Assembly (NCBI GenBank): GCA_002478865.1
Contig: DLJZ01000006.1
Coordinates: forward strand, 171,709 to 235,708
Length of the DNA: 64,000 nt
Source: Hungatella sp. UBA7603
Lineage (GTDB): Bacteria; Bacillota; Clostridia; Lachnospirales; Lachnospiraceae
Reading direction: 5' to 3'
In this document: piece by piece, positions 34,269 through 43,389 of the stretch
Position numbering within the stretch: position 1 is the stretch's first letter
How the letters are laid out: each line of letters opens with the position of its first letter
The notes under the pieces: generated by a model
The model's input: the letters and a program-made list of their open reading frames with translations, nothing else
What the model was told of the DNA's origin: nothing
The model's database searches: none
Program-made: the position numbers and the translations under genes

Positions 34269-34955
34269 ATGGCAAGACTATTACTATGTGACGACGAAGC
34301 CGCTCTGCGGGCTGTTCTTAAACGTTATGCGATTTTTGAAGGGCATGAGGTAACAGAAGCCGGTGACGGATTGGAAGCGGTATCTCTATGCCGGGAGAAA
34401 TCTTTTGATATTATTATTATGGATATTATGATGCCGGAGCTGGATGGCTTCTCCGCGGTGAAGGAAATACGTAAAATAAACCAGACACCAGTTATCATGC
34501 TCTCCGCGCGAGGCGAGGAATATGACAAGGTACTCGGCTTTGAGCTAGGAATTGATGACTATGTGGTGAAGCCCTTCTCTTCAAAAGAAATTATGCTGCG
34601 GGTAAATGCTATTTTGCGCCGCTCTTCCATAAGTGTTGCAGCTAAACTTAATGACAAAAATCATATTATATATGAAAAAGAAGGACTTCGAGTGGATTTG
34701 TCTGCCTACAAGGTATTTATTGATGATCATCTAGCGGAAATGGCCCCCAAGGAATATGATCTTCTCTTCTTTCTTTTACGTAACAAAAATATAGCCGTTC
34801 CAAGAGAGCATATCTTATCAGAAGTTTGGGGTTATGATTATTATGGGGACGACAGGACTTTAGATACTCATATGAAATTATTGAGAAAATCTCTGGGCCC
34901 ATACGCTGGATTCATTACTACTTTACGGGGATTGGGGTATCGATTTGATGGATAA
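34269..34955 (+). CDS. OmpR/PhoB-family response regulator
   Basis: A 228-residue protein with an N-terminal receiver domain (acidic pocket at D8-D9, phosphoacceptor D52 in IIIMDIMMPELDG, conserved S/A at VIMLSARG, K in DYVVKPF) and a C-terminal winged-helix DNA-binding domain (LRVDLSAYKVFIDDHL, then APKEYDLLFFLL and GYDYYGDDRTLDTHMKLLRK). Start ATG behind GAAAGAGG. It overlaps the sensor kinase gene, so both are made together. TTCAGA repeats in the upstream region are candidate binding sites. Confidence 0.95.
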   Translation: MARLLLCDDEAALRAVLKRYAIFEGHEVTEAGDGLEAVSLCREKSFDIIIMDIMMPELDGFSAVKEIRKINQTPVIMLSARGEEYDKVLGFELGIDDYVVKPFSSKEIMLRVNAILRRSSISVAAKLNDKNHIIYEKEGLRVDLSAYKVFIDDHLAEMAPKEYDLLFFLLRNKNIAVPREHILSEVWGYDYYGDDRTLDTHMKLLRKSLGPYAGFITTLRGLGYRFDG

Positions 34956-36231
34956 AATAAAACTGCAATGGAGAATATTTTCATTTTTACTGGGATTTTG
35001 CGCCTTTCTTCTCATCGTGCTTTGGCTGATGCAAACCGTTTTTTTAAACAGTATGTACAAGATGATCCGAAGACAGGAAATGGAGCAGGCTATTACAATG
35101 GTTGAACGCAGCATCAACAGCACTAACCTTCAAAATGTCCTCATAGAACTGGAGGATTCAAAAGAAATTTTTGTGACCATTACTGGAGACAGGCCTTCTC
35201 CGCACAGAAAAGGGCCTGAGAGCCGACCAAAAATGGAAATAACCCAGGTGAAAGAATTTGTACTGGAAGATGGTCAAACCATATCTTTGACATTTAACGC
35301 AATTATCACCCCTGTCAATGCAACAGTGACCACTTTAAAGCTTCAGCTATATATCATCACTGGTATTATGATTCTATTGTCTGTGTTCCTTGCGTTGCTG
35401 ATTGCAAAAAAGGTTTCAAAGCCCATTGTTGATACAAACAAAAGTGCAAAAGCTTTGGCTGTTGGAAACTATGACATCCATTTTAACGGCCACGGCTTTC
35501 TGGAAATTAAAGAACTCTCTGACACACTTAATACCACTGCCACAGAACTTTCAAAAGTTGAGAATCTTCGTCGGGAATTAATGTTCAACATTTCCCATGA
35601 TTTACGAACCCCCCTCGCATTGATCTTCAGCTATGCTGAAATGATGCACGATTTTCCCAATGAAATATCATCGGAGCAAACCCAAATCATTATGGACGAA
35701 ACAAAGCGCCTGAGCTCTTTGGTAAATGATGTAATGGATATTTCCCGTCTTGAAACAGGCACTATGGAGCTTAATAAAAGAACATACTGCATCACCAAAA
35801 GCATTGAGCAAACCATTGAACGGGTAGCTGAGCTTGTCCGTAAGGATGGTTATAAGCTCTGCTTTAAACACCAGGAAAACATCTATGTAAATGCAGATGA
35901 GATTAAAATTACACAAGCATTCTATAACCTTCTCATTAATGCGATCCACTATAGTGTACTTGATAAAGATATCATAATCCGCCAAATACTCCATAACGGA
36001 TTGGTTCGAATCGAGATCGAAGATCACGGCAGCGGGATCGCTTCTGAGAACCTTCCTTATATTTGGGACCGCTATTATAAAATTGACAAAAAACATAAAC
36101 GAGGCATCACAGGAACCGGCCTTGGGCTTTCCATTGTAAAAAAAATCATCAGCTTACACGGAGGCAGTTATGGTGTAGAATCCGTTGAGAACAAAGGAAG
36201 TGTATTCTGGTTTCAATTAATTACTATGTAA
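34948..36231 (+). CDS. Membrane sensor histidine kinase
   Basis: A 427-residue kinase from ATG 34948, overlapping the response regulator by eight bases; a TTG one codon upstream is also possible. One membrane segment lies near residues 10-32, followed by a roughly 100-residue extracytoplasmic sensor part. A second segment (LYIITGIMILLSVFLALLIA) and a HAMP linker come next. The H-box is FNISHDLRTPLALIFSY, the N-box NLLINAIHYS, and G-boxes include DHGSGIASENLPYIWDRYY and GTGLGLSIVKKI. All catalytic boxes are intact. The signal is unknown; the small sensor domain and the divergent secreted protein suggest envelope sensing (inference). Confidence 0.95.
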   Translation: MDKIKLQWRIFSFLLGFCAFLLIVLWLMQTVFLNSMYKMIRRQEMEQAITMVERSINSTNLQNVLIELEDSKEIFVTITGDRPSPHRKGPESRPKMEITQVKEFVLEDGQTISLTFNAIITPVNATVTTLKLQLYIITGIMILLSVFLALLIAKKVSKPIVDTNKSAKALAVGNYDIHFNGHGFLEIKELSDTLNTTATELSKVENLRRELMFNISHDLRTPLALIFSYAEMMHDFPNEISSEQTQIIMDETKRLSSLVNDVMDISRLETGTMELNKRTYCITKSIEQTIERVAELVRKDGYKLCFKHQENIYVNADEIKITQAFYNLLINAIHYSVLDKDIIIRQILHNGLVRIEIEDHGSGIASENLPYIWDRYYKIDKKHKRGITGTGLGLSIVKKIISLHGGSYGVESVENKGSVFWFQLITM

Positions 36232-36740
36232 AGGTTACCATTTCATCAAACTAATCCTGATGAATGGCATATATAACTTTATTAATTACCGTTTTTTATC
36301 AATTAAAATCAGACTTCAAATGCGCCTACACCTGTGCTTCTTTGATTGTCACACAAGAATATACTCCAAAGATATACCCTTCTAATCTGCTCCCTTCATT
36401 CAGAAGGCTCACTAAAATTAAAATAGTTTTTTCACAGGTGTTAGCCGATAAAAGTACTATGCATGACAATTATTGATACAACAAAAAAGGAACCGATCAC
36501 CAATTTGGCTGGGGTCAAATACATTACGAGATAATTAACTTAATAAAAGAAGAATCATTTTATAAATAACAATTAAGGTAATAAGTAAGCCAGAGAGGCT
36601 TTTACTTAACAAGCATAACAGATTTATAATACAAGAATGGGCAAGAACCATTGAAGGATGGTCTTGCCCATAAAATATTACGCTAAATTTATGTCACTTT
36701 TAGAGTTTTACAAACATAAAAAGGCCTCATAGAGATTTGT
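36232..36740. other. Convergent intergenic region with a terminator
   Basis: The region between two convergent units. A strong bidirectional terminator-type hairpin at 36637-36671 has arms starting ATGGGCAAG and ending CTTGCCCAT. A small dyad TTCATCA / TGATGAA follows the kinase stop. The remainder is AT-rich with no coding sequence I can support. Confidence 0.65.
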
Positions 36741-37955
36741 TCACACCAGCCCTGCAAACACCCCATCCAAATCCCTCACAATCCCCTCATCAATCATCCC
36801 CATTTCCGCCATATTTCCAAGCACCTTCATCGTCTCCCCATGAGACATCCCCTCCCGATAAGGCCTCTCTTCCGTAAGTGCCTGATAAATATCAAGACAC
36901 CCCATCAGCCGTGAATTAAAATCAAGCTCATCCCCCGTCTTCCCAAACGGATACCCCTTCCCATTCAGTTTCTCATGATGATTAGCCGCCCACTCTGTAA
37001 TATCCTCAAACCCACTAATCGTCTCAAGGGCAACTCTGGTATAATACACATGCTTTTTCACAACCTTAAATTCCTTATCCGTAAGCGCCCTAGGGCAATC
37101 CAAAATAATATTAGGAACCGCTAACTTCCCAAGATCGTGCAAATCCGCTGCAATCACCAACTTGGTCTTTTCCTCACTGCTCTTCCCATAATAATCCGCC
37201 ATAGCCGCCGCTTTTTCCGCAAGTCCACTAGAATGCCGCTTTGTAAAATGAGATTTCGAGTCAATGATCCTAGAAAAAATCTTAGTAATATTCTGTATTT
37301 CCTCAAAAGATAGCTGACAATCAAAAGCAGGTATCTCTTCTGACAGAACTTTCCCAACCCTATCATCCGCCAGTTTATCCCATATAGATAAATCATCTGC
37401 CATGGTACGAAGCGCAATCCCCAAATCCTTAGAAAATATTTTGCCATCCATTTCTTTGATCCATTGTAACAGTATTTCCTTCCAATCCCCTTTTTCACCC
37501 GGCTGATACCTATCCTCAAACCCATCCGCCGCTGCAATAATCTGAGAAATCAAAGGAACATCATCTCCACTTAAACCATAGAACCCACTTCCATTATACC
37601 TTTCATGATGATATAGAATCACATTTTCAGGCTTTGTAAGAAATGGATAGTCCTTAATATTTTTCTCCCCAATCACACAATGAGCCTTTGACCGTTCAAA
37701 ATCATTCACTGAAAGCTCACCTTCTCCAGGCAAAACTTCATATAAACTAGACTCACTCAATCCATTGTCATGAAGCATAGCCAGGGCTGCTGTATCATAA
37801 AGCTCTTCTTTTGATAATCCAAGTTCTCTTCCAAGATACAAAGCAATAAATGCCGTTCTTTTCCCATGATTAGACTGTCTTCCCAACCTATCCATCTCTA
37901 CAAAATCCAATGCAAAGGAAACTGAGATCAAAAAATCATTCAAGCTAAATTTCAT
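36741..37955 (-). CDS. Tandem HD-GYP domain protein
   Basis: A 404-residue protein with two HD domains. The first (about residues 30-150) has LAMLHDNG and HHERYNGSGFYGL. The second (about 230-390) has ADLHDLGKLAVP and the complete HHEKLNGKGYPFG signature followed by DIYQALTEERPYR. HD-GYP enzymes are phosphodiesterases for cyclic di-GMP or related dinucleotides. The C-terminal copy keeps all metal ligands, while the first has the degenerate HDNG instead of HDxGK. No membrane segment or receiver domain. A single gene behind AGAGAGGA. Cellular role unknown. Confidence 0.9.
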   Translation of the reverse strand: MKFSLNDFLISVSFALDFVEMDRLGRQSNHGKRTAFIALYLGRELGLSKEELYDTAALAMLHDNGLSESSLYEVLPGEGELSVNDFERSKAHCVIGEKNIKDYPFLTKPENVILYHHERYNGSGFYGLSGDDVPLISQIIAAADGFEDRYQPGEKGDWKEILLQWIKEMDGKIFSKDLGIALRTMADDLSIWDKLADDRVGKVLSEEIPAFDCQLSFEEIQNITKIFSRIIDSKSHFTKRHSSGLAEKAAAMADYYGKSSEEKTKLVIAADLHDLGKLAVPNIILDCPRALTDKEFKVVKKHVYYTRVALETISGFEDITEWAANHHEKLNGKGYPFGKTGDELDFNSRLMGCLDIYQALTEERPYREGMSHGETMKVLGNMAEMGMIDEGIVRDLDGVFAGLV

Positions 37956-38381
37956 TCGTATAATCCTCTCTTTCGTATATTATGTCTCAATTAAAAAGTC
38001 AAAAGGATGTGATACATAAGTAAAAATCCATACTACTACAATTTTAAGCATCAAAAAACACATTGTCAACTATTTCCAGTTAAACAACATACTAAGACCA
38101 ACTAATACCATTCCCAAATCACATTTGCCTTGTTACCCTCAGCATTTTAAGAAATAATACAAAACATTAAAACCAGATCATAAAACAAAAAACAAAACTA
38201 TAAAACTAAAAAACAATAAGTTTTTATATCTTTTAATTCTGATCTTACCCCATCTCAAAAAAACACCTACAGAAATCATTCCCGGTAAGAACTCCCAACC
38301 AAAAACAATCCTGTAAGTGTTTATTTTATACTACCAATTCGACGAGCACCTTTGCCTAGATAATTCCTTATCTCATGCATC
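37956..38381. other. AT-rich intergenic region with a minus-strand terminator
   Basis: Stem arms AAACACCTACAG (38261-38272) and CTGTAAGTGTTT (38311-38322), with a run of T on the minus strand (38257-38263), form a terminator for the small membrane protein gene. The rest is A-rich with no coding sequence or clear promoter. Confidence 0.55.
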
Positions 38382-38627
38382 CTAATACTCAAGTTCATGC
38401 AATTTTCTTTCTCCGTTCAGGTTAACTATTCCTGCCTGGAATTCAGGTCTCTTAATTTCTTTTGCTCTAACTCCCCAGACATTCAGTCCCATGCCCAAAG
38501 CAAAAAGACCGATAAAAACAATAAGCTGCGAGAGTTGATTCCTGTTTATCAGGATACTAAAAATCCCATAGGTTGCAATTAAAGTAATCGGAATACCCAA
38601 AACAAAATAAGGAAATTTTCTGATCAT
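38382..38627 (-). CDS. Small two-segment membrane protein
   Basis: An 81-residue protein with two hydrophobic segments, FVLGIPITLIATYGIFSILI and LIVFIGLFALGMGLNVWGV, separated by the short turn NRNQLSQ, and a charged C-terminal tail (AKEIKRPEFQAGIVNLNGERK). Both ends probably face the cytoplasm. ATG 38627 is preceded by a GAGGGGGA site. No family recognised and no informative neighbour: it is flanked by HD-GYP and DUF5688 genes on separate transcripts. Confidence 0.75.
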   Translation of the reverse strand: MIRKFPYFVLGIPITLIATYGIFSILINRNQLSQLIVFIGLFALGMGLNVWGVRAKEIKRPEFQAGIVNLNGERKLHELEY

Positions 38628-38919
38628 TCTATTATCCCCCTCGTATTATTTTATAATTTGATTATACCATAAATAGATGTTAAAATATGTTAATTTTCCA
38701 CTATTGAAACATCTTATCATCAAAAAAGAACCGCTAAAAACAGATAAACCTGTTGTTATTTTCCTTTTGGTTCTGTATAATGAATTTAGGTCAAATCTAA
38801 CTCACATCTAATTTCTATAACACTTCTAAATCCTATCAATGAATAACAGGATAATCATCTTCAATTGTTGTAAATGTGCTCAGGCAATTTACATAAATCA
38901 CATCTAAGGAGGTATACCT

Positions 38920-39885
38920 ATGGTATACGAAGATTTTCTAGCAACTATTAAACAATCCCTCGAAGAGCGTCTTGGATCAGATTTTACTCTTAGTATTCAG
39001 ACCATAACAAAGAACAACGGCCTAAGTTTAGATGGACTTTGTATCGGTAAAACAGGAGAAAAAGTTGCTCCCACCATTTATCTAAACCACTTCTACAAAT
39101 TTTATCAAGATGGGATTCCTATTTACGAGATTATTAGCGATATTCTTTTACTCTATCAAGCTAATAAACTGCCAGACGAGGTCCATCTAAATGACCTTAC
39201 TTCACCCGATCACATTAAAAGAAGAGTTATCCACCGTCTTATCAATGAATCCGCCAATCAGGCACAGCTTACCGATATCCCTCACATTTCCTACCCGGCT
39301 CTTGACTTATGTCTTGTCTTTTGCATATCAGTTCACGAAACCCAAGATAATCTATTAACAGCACTCATTCACAACAGCCATCTAAAAACCTGGAATCTGT
39401 CATTTGAAGATTTGAAGCAGGCAGCAAAACTTAATACCCCTATCCTCTTTCCGGCTCGAATCCGATCTCTCTCAGAAGTCATCAAAGATATCGCACTAAA
39501 ATCCTCATCGGGTGACCTAGATGAAGATGATCTGATTGACTTTTTTGATACCGAACCTCTTTCTCCTCCTATGTATGTACTCACCAACTCCACAGGAATC
39601 AATGGAGCGGCCTGCATGCTATACGATGACATACTAAAAGACTTCGCATCATGCACCGACAGCGATTTAATCATTCTGCCCTCTAGCATTCACGAAGTCC
39701 TTATAATCCCTAATAGTAAAAATGTTGCAATCGATGAACTTGCCGATACCGTATTCGCCATAAATCAGGAAGAGGTCCCAGAAGAAGACCGTCTTTCTAA
39801 TCACATTTATTTCTATTCCAGAAATGAAGATCAACTGTCTGTTGTCTTTACTTCTTCTGTCCCAATCGGAACAAAGAATCCATAA
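38920..39885 (+). CDS. DUF5688 family protein
   Basis: A 321-residue soluble protein from ATG 38920, behind AAGGAGG. Sequence blocks GLCIGKTGEKVAPTIYLNHFYKFYQDG, GIPIYEIISDILLLY and, near the C-terminus, IILPSSIHEVLIIPN match the DUF5688 proteins abundant in Lachnospiraceae, often in several copies per genome. Function unknown. Its 3' end overlaps the convergent thrE-type gene by 38 bases (39848-39885). Confidence 0.85.
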   Translation: MVYEDFLATIKQSLEERLGSDFTLSIQTITKNNGLSLDGLCIGKTGEKVAPTIYLNHFYKFYQDGIPIYEIISDILLLYQANKLPDEVHLNDLTSPDHIKRRVIHRLINESANQAQLTDIPHISYPALDLCLVFCISVHETQDNLLTALIHNSHLKTWNLSFEDLKQAAKLNTPILFPARIRSLSEVIKDIALKSSSGDLDEDDLIDFFDTEPLSPPMYVLTNSTGINGAACMLYDDILKDFASCTDSDLIILPSSIHEVLIIPNSKNVAIDELADTVFAINQEEVPEEDRLSNHIYFYSRNEDQLSVVFTSSVPIGTKNP

Positions 39886-40267
39886 TAAATATGGCCATTG
39901 CAATGGCACCTGAGATCTGTAGGGTCTGTACCAGATAATGACTGGATAGTTCCGGCTCATTCGTGATCATATAGGAAACACTTCTGTATATGGAAGCACC
40001 AGGTACAGAAGGCAAAATTCCTGCTACTAAGAATACGGTCACAGGCGCTCTAAACATACGAGCCGATACATGGCTTGCAAGGGCAACCAATAGCGTGGAT
40101 AAAAAAGCCGCAGCTGTGACAGAACCTGCTGCGGCAACCACCAAAAGATAAGCTAACCACCCAGCTGCTCCAATCCCTCCTGCCAAAACCACGTACTTTT
40201 TCGGTAGCTCCAGCACCAGAGCAAAGCTGATCACTGCAAAGAATGCACCAATCGTCTGAATTACCAT
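39848..40267 (-). CDS. Threonine/serine exporter, small subunit (ThrE C-terminal type)
   Basis: A 139-residue protein from ATG 40267, seven bases after TAGGAGG; the longer open frame to 40288 is not supported. It has four or five hydrophobic segments and the motif FLVAGILPSVPGASIYRSV, characteristic of the YjjB/ThrE C-terminal half. With the YjjP-like partner it forms an exporter of threonine or serine or of related carboxylates such as succinate. The start overlaps the end of the partner gene by seven bases. Its 3' end runs into the convergent DUF5688 gene. Confidence 0.88.
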   Translation of the reverse strand: MVIQTIGAFFAVISFALVLELPKKYVVLAGGIGAAGWLAYLLVVAAAGSVTAAAFLSTLLVALASHVSARMFRAPVTVFLVAGILPSVPGASIYRSVSYMITNEPELSSHYLVQTLQISGAIAMAIFIMDSLFRLGQKK

Positions 40268-41037
40268 ATAAGTCCTCCTATAATCCACTGAAACAGCCTG
40301 ATTCCGGCTCCTACCCCTGCTGCTACGGATAGAGCAATTACTACCGCCTCCACCATTCTGGCGGTTCCAGACGCGTAATCACCATTTAAGGTATCCCTAA
40401 TTGCAGTGGTAAATATAACACCTGGTACAAGAGGCATAATAGCACCAATTATAATAATATCGCTTTTAATTCCTGGCAATAAGAACCGCTCTACAGACAA
40501 AGCTGTAAATGCGATTAAAAAGGCACTAATTCCATTCATACAAAAATCATTCAGGCGAAGACGGTTAGAAGCTTCCATTGCAACAGCAAGAACCGCTCCA
40601 GTGATTGCCGCTGCCAGAAAGTCCCTGCTGCCTCCACCCAGCAATAAAGTGAAAAACACGGAGACTCCAACAATACCTGCGTTCTTTAGCCATCTGGAAT
40701 ACTGCATGACAGTCTGAATCTCTTTCAGCCTTTCATACGCTTCTTCCACCGTCATTTGGTCACCACAAAGCTTTCTTGATACGTCATTTACAAGATAGAC
40801 TCTGTTTAAGTTGGTGGCCCTTACTGTCACCCTTCTGGCAACTGTAATCGCCTCGATGGCAGGATCATTTAGAGAAGCAAAAATACCCGTAGAAAAAACA
40901 ATGGCCTCACATGTTTTCCGTCCTGCTTTTCGCAAGATATGGTCAATGGTATTTTCCACGCGAAATATCTCTGCACCGCTTATCAACATAATCTCACCTG
41001 CCAGTACGGCAGTTTCCACAAGCAGTTTATCATTCAT
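40261..41037 (-). CDS. Threonine/serine exporter, large subunit (ThrE N-terminal / YjjP type)
   Basis: A 258-residue protein with a cytoplasmic N-terminal part (ETAVLAGEIMLISGAEIFRVENTIDHIL, then EAIVFSTGIFASLNDP) and about five membrane segments at the C-terminus, including IIIGAIMPLVPGVIFTTAIRDTLNGDY. This is the YjjP/DUF1212 half of the split ThrE exporter. It overlaps the small subunit and starts 23 bases after the feoB stop, so the feo genes and this exporter may share a transcript. Confidence 0.9.
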   Translation of the reverse strand: MNDKLLVETAVLAGEIMLISGAEIFRVENTIDHILRKAGRKTCEAIVFSTGIFASLNDPAIEAITVARRVTVRATNLNRVYLVNDVSRKLCGDQMTVEEAYERLKEIQTVMQYSRWLKNAGIVGVSVFFTLLLGGGSRDFLAAAITGAVLAVAMEASNRLRLNDFCMNGISAFLIAFTALSVERFLLPGIKSDIIIIGAIMPLVPGVIFTTAIRDTLNGDYASGTARMVEAVVIALSVAAGVGAGIRLFQWIIGGLIW

Positions 41038-41060
41038 TCAAGGATTCCTCTGTGTCTCAT

Positions 41061-43058
41061 TTATAAAATAAGGCTTCCAATTTGAAATACCAATACAGCC
41101 GCTCCCCAGGCGATAAAAACCTGAAAAAGAACCATACCAATCGTCCAGCTTAAAGAGCCAGTTTCTTTCTTAATCGTAGCAACCGCAGCAATACAAGGAG
41201 AATAAAGCAGACAGAATATCATAAGCGCATATGCATTTAAACTACCAAACCCAAAGCTTCCAAGACTGCCAAGCAAGGCACTCATTCCTGCTGCAGAGTT
41301 TATATTATTGACTTGAAACAAAACAGAAAAGCTAGATACCACCACTTCTTTTGCAGAGAGTCCTGAGATTAATGCCACAGCTATTCTCCAGTCTCCAAGA
41401 CCAGCAGGACGCAGAACAGGGATAAGAGTACGGCCAATCATTGCCGCAAAGCTATCTTGTACATCAGTAACAAACCCGGTTGGTCCTCCATTTAGCACAA
41501 ACCACAAAACAATGGTAGCAAGAAATATGGTAGTTCCTGCTTTACTTAAGTAATCCTTTACCTTATCCCAAACATAAATCCCAACCGTTCTACTATTTGG
41601 TGTCTTATATTCTGGAAGCTCAATAAGAAGTACGTCTTCATCAACAGTGCCTGACATATGATTAGTTGCAAATGCAATGGTAATAGCCACCAAAAGTCCC
41701 ACCAAATAAAGGGAATATGCAACAATCAACGCATGACCTGGAAAAAACATTTCAGAAAATAATACATAGATAGGTAGCCTGGCCGAACAAGACATAAATG
41801 GTGTTATAAGAATGGTTCTCTTTCGATCCCTTTCACTGGGAAGAGCTCTCGCTGCCATAACTGCTGGCACCGTACAACCAAATCCCAACAGCATGGGAAG
41901 AAATGCCTTACCAGACAAACCCACCCGTCCCATAATCTCATTCATGACATAAGCGACTCTTGCCATATATCCGCTGTCTTCTAGGAACGCCAACGCAAGA
42001 AACAGGATAAAGATATTCGGTAAGAATGTAAGAATTCCTCCAACACCAGCTATGATCCCGTCCACCACCAAAGAAGTGATCCAACCAGAAGCATGAATCC
42101 CCACCATAAAATGTCTCATAAAAACAGAAAGATAACCCAGAGCGATTTCAAAATATCCCTTTAAGAAATCCCCAACCGTAAATGTAAAAAAGAAAACCAA
42201 TGCCATAATACCCAGAAAAATAGGAACTCCCAACAACGGGTGAGTTAAAAACCGATCAACCTGATCCGTTCGTAAAGACGTTTGCTCCCTTTTCACCAGA
42301 CACGTTTCCATAATCTCTTCAATACGATTGTATTTCTGGCTGATGATTTGCTTTTCATAGTTTTGGTCAATGATGTGTTCCAGAGCCGCTGGATACTCCA
42401 TCATAATTTTTTCATCATGTTCCAGATGTTTTATAGCAAACCATCTCACATTTTCCAAGCTCTTATAACTTGATTTTAATGCAGTTTCTATTTTAGAAAT
42501 CTTATTTTCAATTTGAGGAGTGTAAGTAACTATAAATCCTTTTGGTCGATCTTTCATATGGTTGACGACCGCCAAAAGAAGCTGCTTCAATCCACTTCGG
42601 TTTCGTGCGGATACTGGCACTACCGGAATTCCTCCGAGCATTTTAGAGAGTCTTGGAATGTCGATCTCCATTCCTCTCTCTTCTACAATGTCTATCATAT
42701 TGAGAGCCAAAACCACAGGAGTATTCAGTTCTAAAAGTTGCAGCGTCAGATACAGGTTTCGTTCCAAAGACGAGGCATCCACCACGTTAACAATAACGTC
42801 GACCTCATTATCCTCCAGACACTTTCTTGTAACCTTCTCTTCTATGGTATAGCAGGAAAGGCTGTAGATGCCAGGAGTGTCTATCACACGGATCGGAATG
42901 CCATTAAAGCTTGTCATTCCTTCCATTCTCTCTACTGTGACACCTGGCCAGTTGGCGACCTTTAGACGGGCTCCCGTGAACGCATTAAATAAAGTGGTCT
43001 TTCCGCAGTTCGGGTTTCCGACAAATCCAACACGGAGTCCATTATTTTCTTCATTCAT
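41061..43058 (-). CDS. feoB: Ferrous iron transporter FeoB
   Basis: A 665-residue protein from the ATG at 43058 with an AGGGAGG site; the longer frame to 43112 would overlap feoA too far. The N-terminal GTPase has G1 GNPNCGKT (residues 14-21), G3 DTPG and G4 NMID. The membrane part carries the two gate blocks (SGYMARVAYVMNEIMGRVGLSGK, then GFGCTVPAVMAARALPSERDRK) with the conserved cysteine. FeoB imports Fe2+ at the cytoplasmic membrane. It overlaps feoA by eight bases. No FeoC is seen. Confidence 0.97.
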   Translation of the reverse strand: MNEENNGLRVGFVGNPNCGKTTLFNAFTGARLKVANWPGVTVERMEGMTSFNGIPIRVIDTPGIYSLSCYTIEEKVTRKCLEDNEVDVIVNVVDASSLERNLYLTLQLLELNTPVVLALNMIDIVEERGMEIDIPRLSKMLGGIPVVPVSARNRSGLKQLLLAVVNHMKDRPKGFIVTYTPQIENKISKIETALKSSYKSLENVRWFAIKHLEHDEKIMMEYPAALEHIIDQNYEKQIISQKYNRIEEIMETCLVKREQTSLRTDQVDRFLTHPLLGVPIFLGIMALVFFFTFTVGDFLKGYFEIALGYLSVFMRHFMVGIHASGWITSLVVDGIIAGVGGILTFLPNIFILFLALAFLEDSGYMARVAYVMNEIMGRVGLSGKAFLPMLLGFGCTVPAVMAARALPSERDRKRTILITPFMSCSARLPIYVLFSEMFFPGHALIVAYSLYLVGLLVAITIAFATNHMSGTVDEDVLLIELPEYKTPNSRTVGIYVWDKVKDYLSKAGTTIFLATIVLWFVLNGGPTGFVTDVQDSFAAMIGRTLIPVLRPAGLGDWRIAVALISGLSAKEVVVSSFSVLFQVNNINSAAGMSALLGSLGSFGFGSLNAYALMIFCLLYSPCIAAVATIKKETGSLSWTIGMVLFQVFIAWGAAVLVFQIGSLIL

Positions 43059-43284
43059 GGTCGGCAGCCTCCCTAATTTCAATTCCCTCTGATATCTTTC
43101 TTCCAAGTGCAAGCCTGGTACCTCTTACCTTAATAATTACGGTACCGCTCCCTTTTTTATTCATCAGAGTTACTGGTGTCAGCTCCGTGACACCCAGGGC
43201 CTCCAGCCGCCTCGTTATCCCAGCCTTTACCATGACGCTATATACAATATATATCTTTCCAATCTCACCTTCATAAAGCTTCAT
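43051..43284 (-). CDS. feoA: Ferrous iron transport accessory protein FeoA
   Basis: A 77-residue SH3-like protein (GITRRLEALGVTELTPVTLMNK, then GTVIIKVRGTRLALGRKISEGIEI), typical of FeoA, which binds and modulates FeoB. The ATG at 43284 follows AGGAGAAATTC. An 8-bp inverted repeat (43294-43301 / 43321-43328) includes part of this ribosome site. It is the first gene of feoAB. Confidence 0.94.
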   Translation of the reverse strand: MKLYEGEIGKIYIVYSVMVKAGITRRLEALGVTELTPVTLMNKKGSGTVIIKVRGTRLALGRKISEGIEIREAADHE

Positions 43285-43290
43285 GAATTT

Positions 43291-43328
43291 CTCCTATGGA
43301 TGCAAAATATTAAATACTTGATCCATAG
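43291..43328 (-). promoter_or_regulatory. Hairpin touching the feoA ribosome site
   Basis: CTATGGAT (43294-43301) and ATCCATAG (43321-43328) pair perfectly across 19 bases. The AG of the AGGAG ribosome site falls in the stem, so folding could dampen feoA translation. The unit could alternatively be a DNA-binding dyad for an iron regulator. Confidence 0.35.
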
Positions 43329-43389
43329 AAATTTTACTATTAGTAAGAAACAATGTCAATGCCGCTTACTTGTCCTAATTTATATTCTT

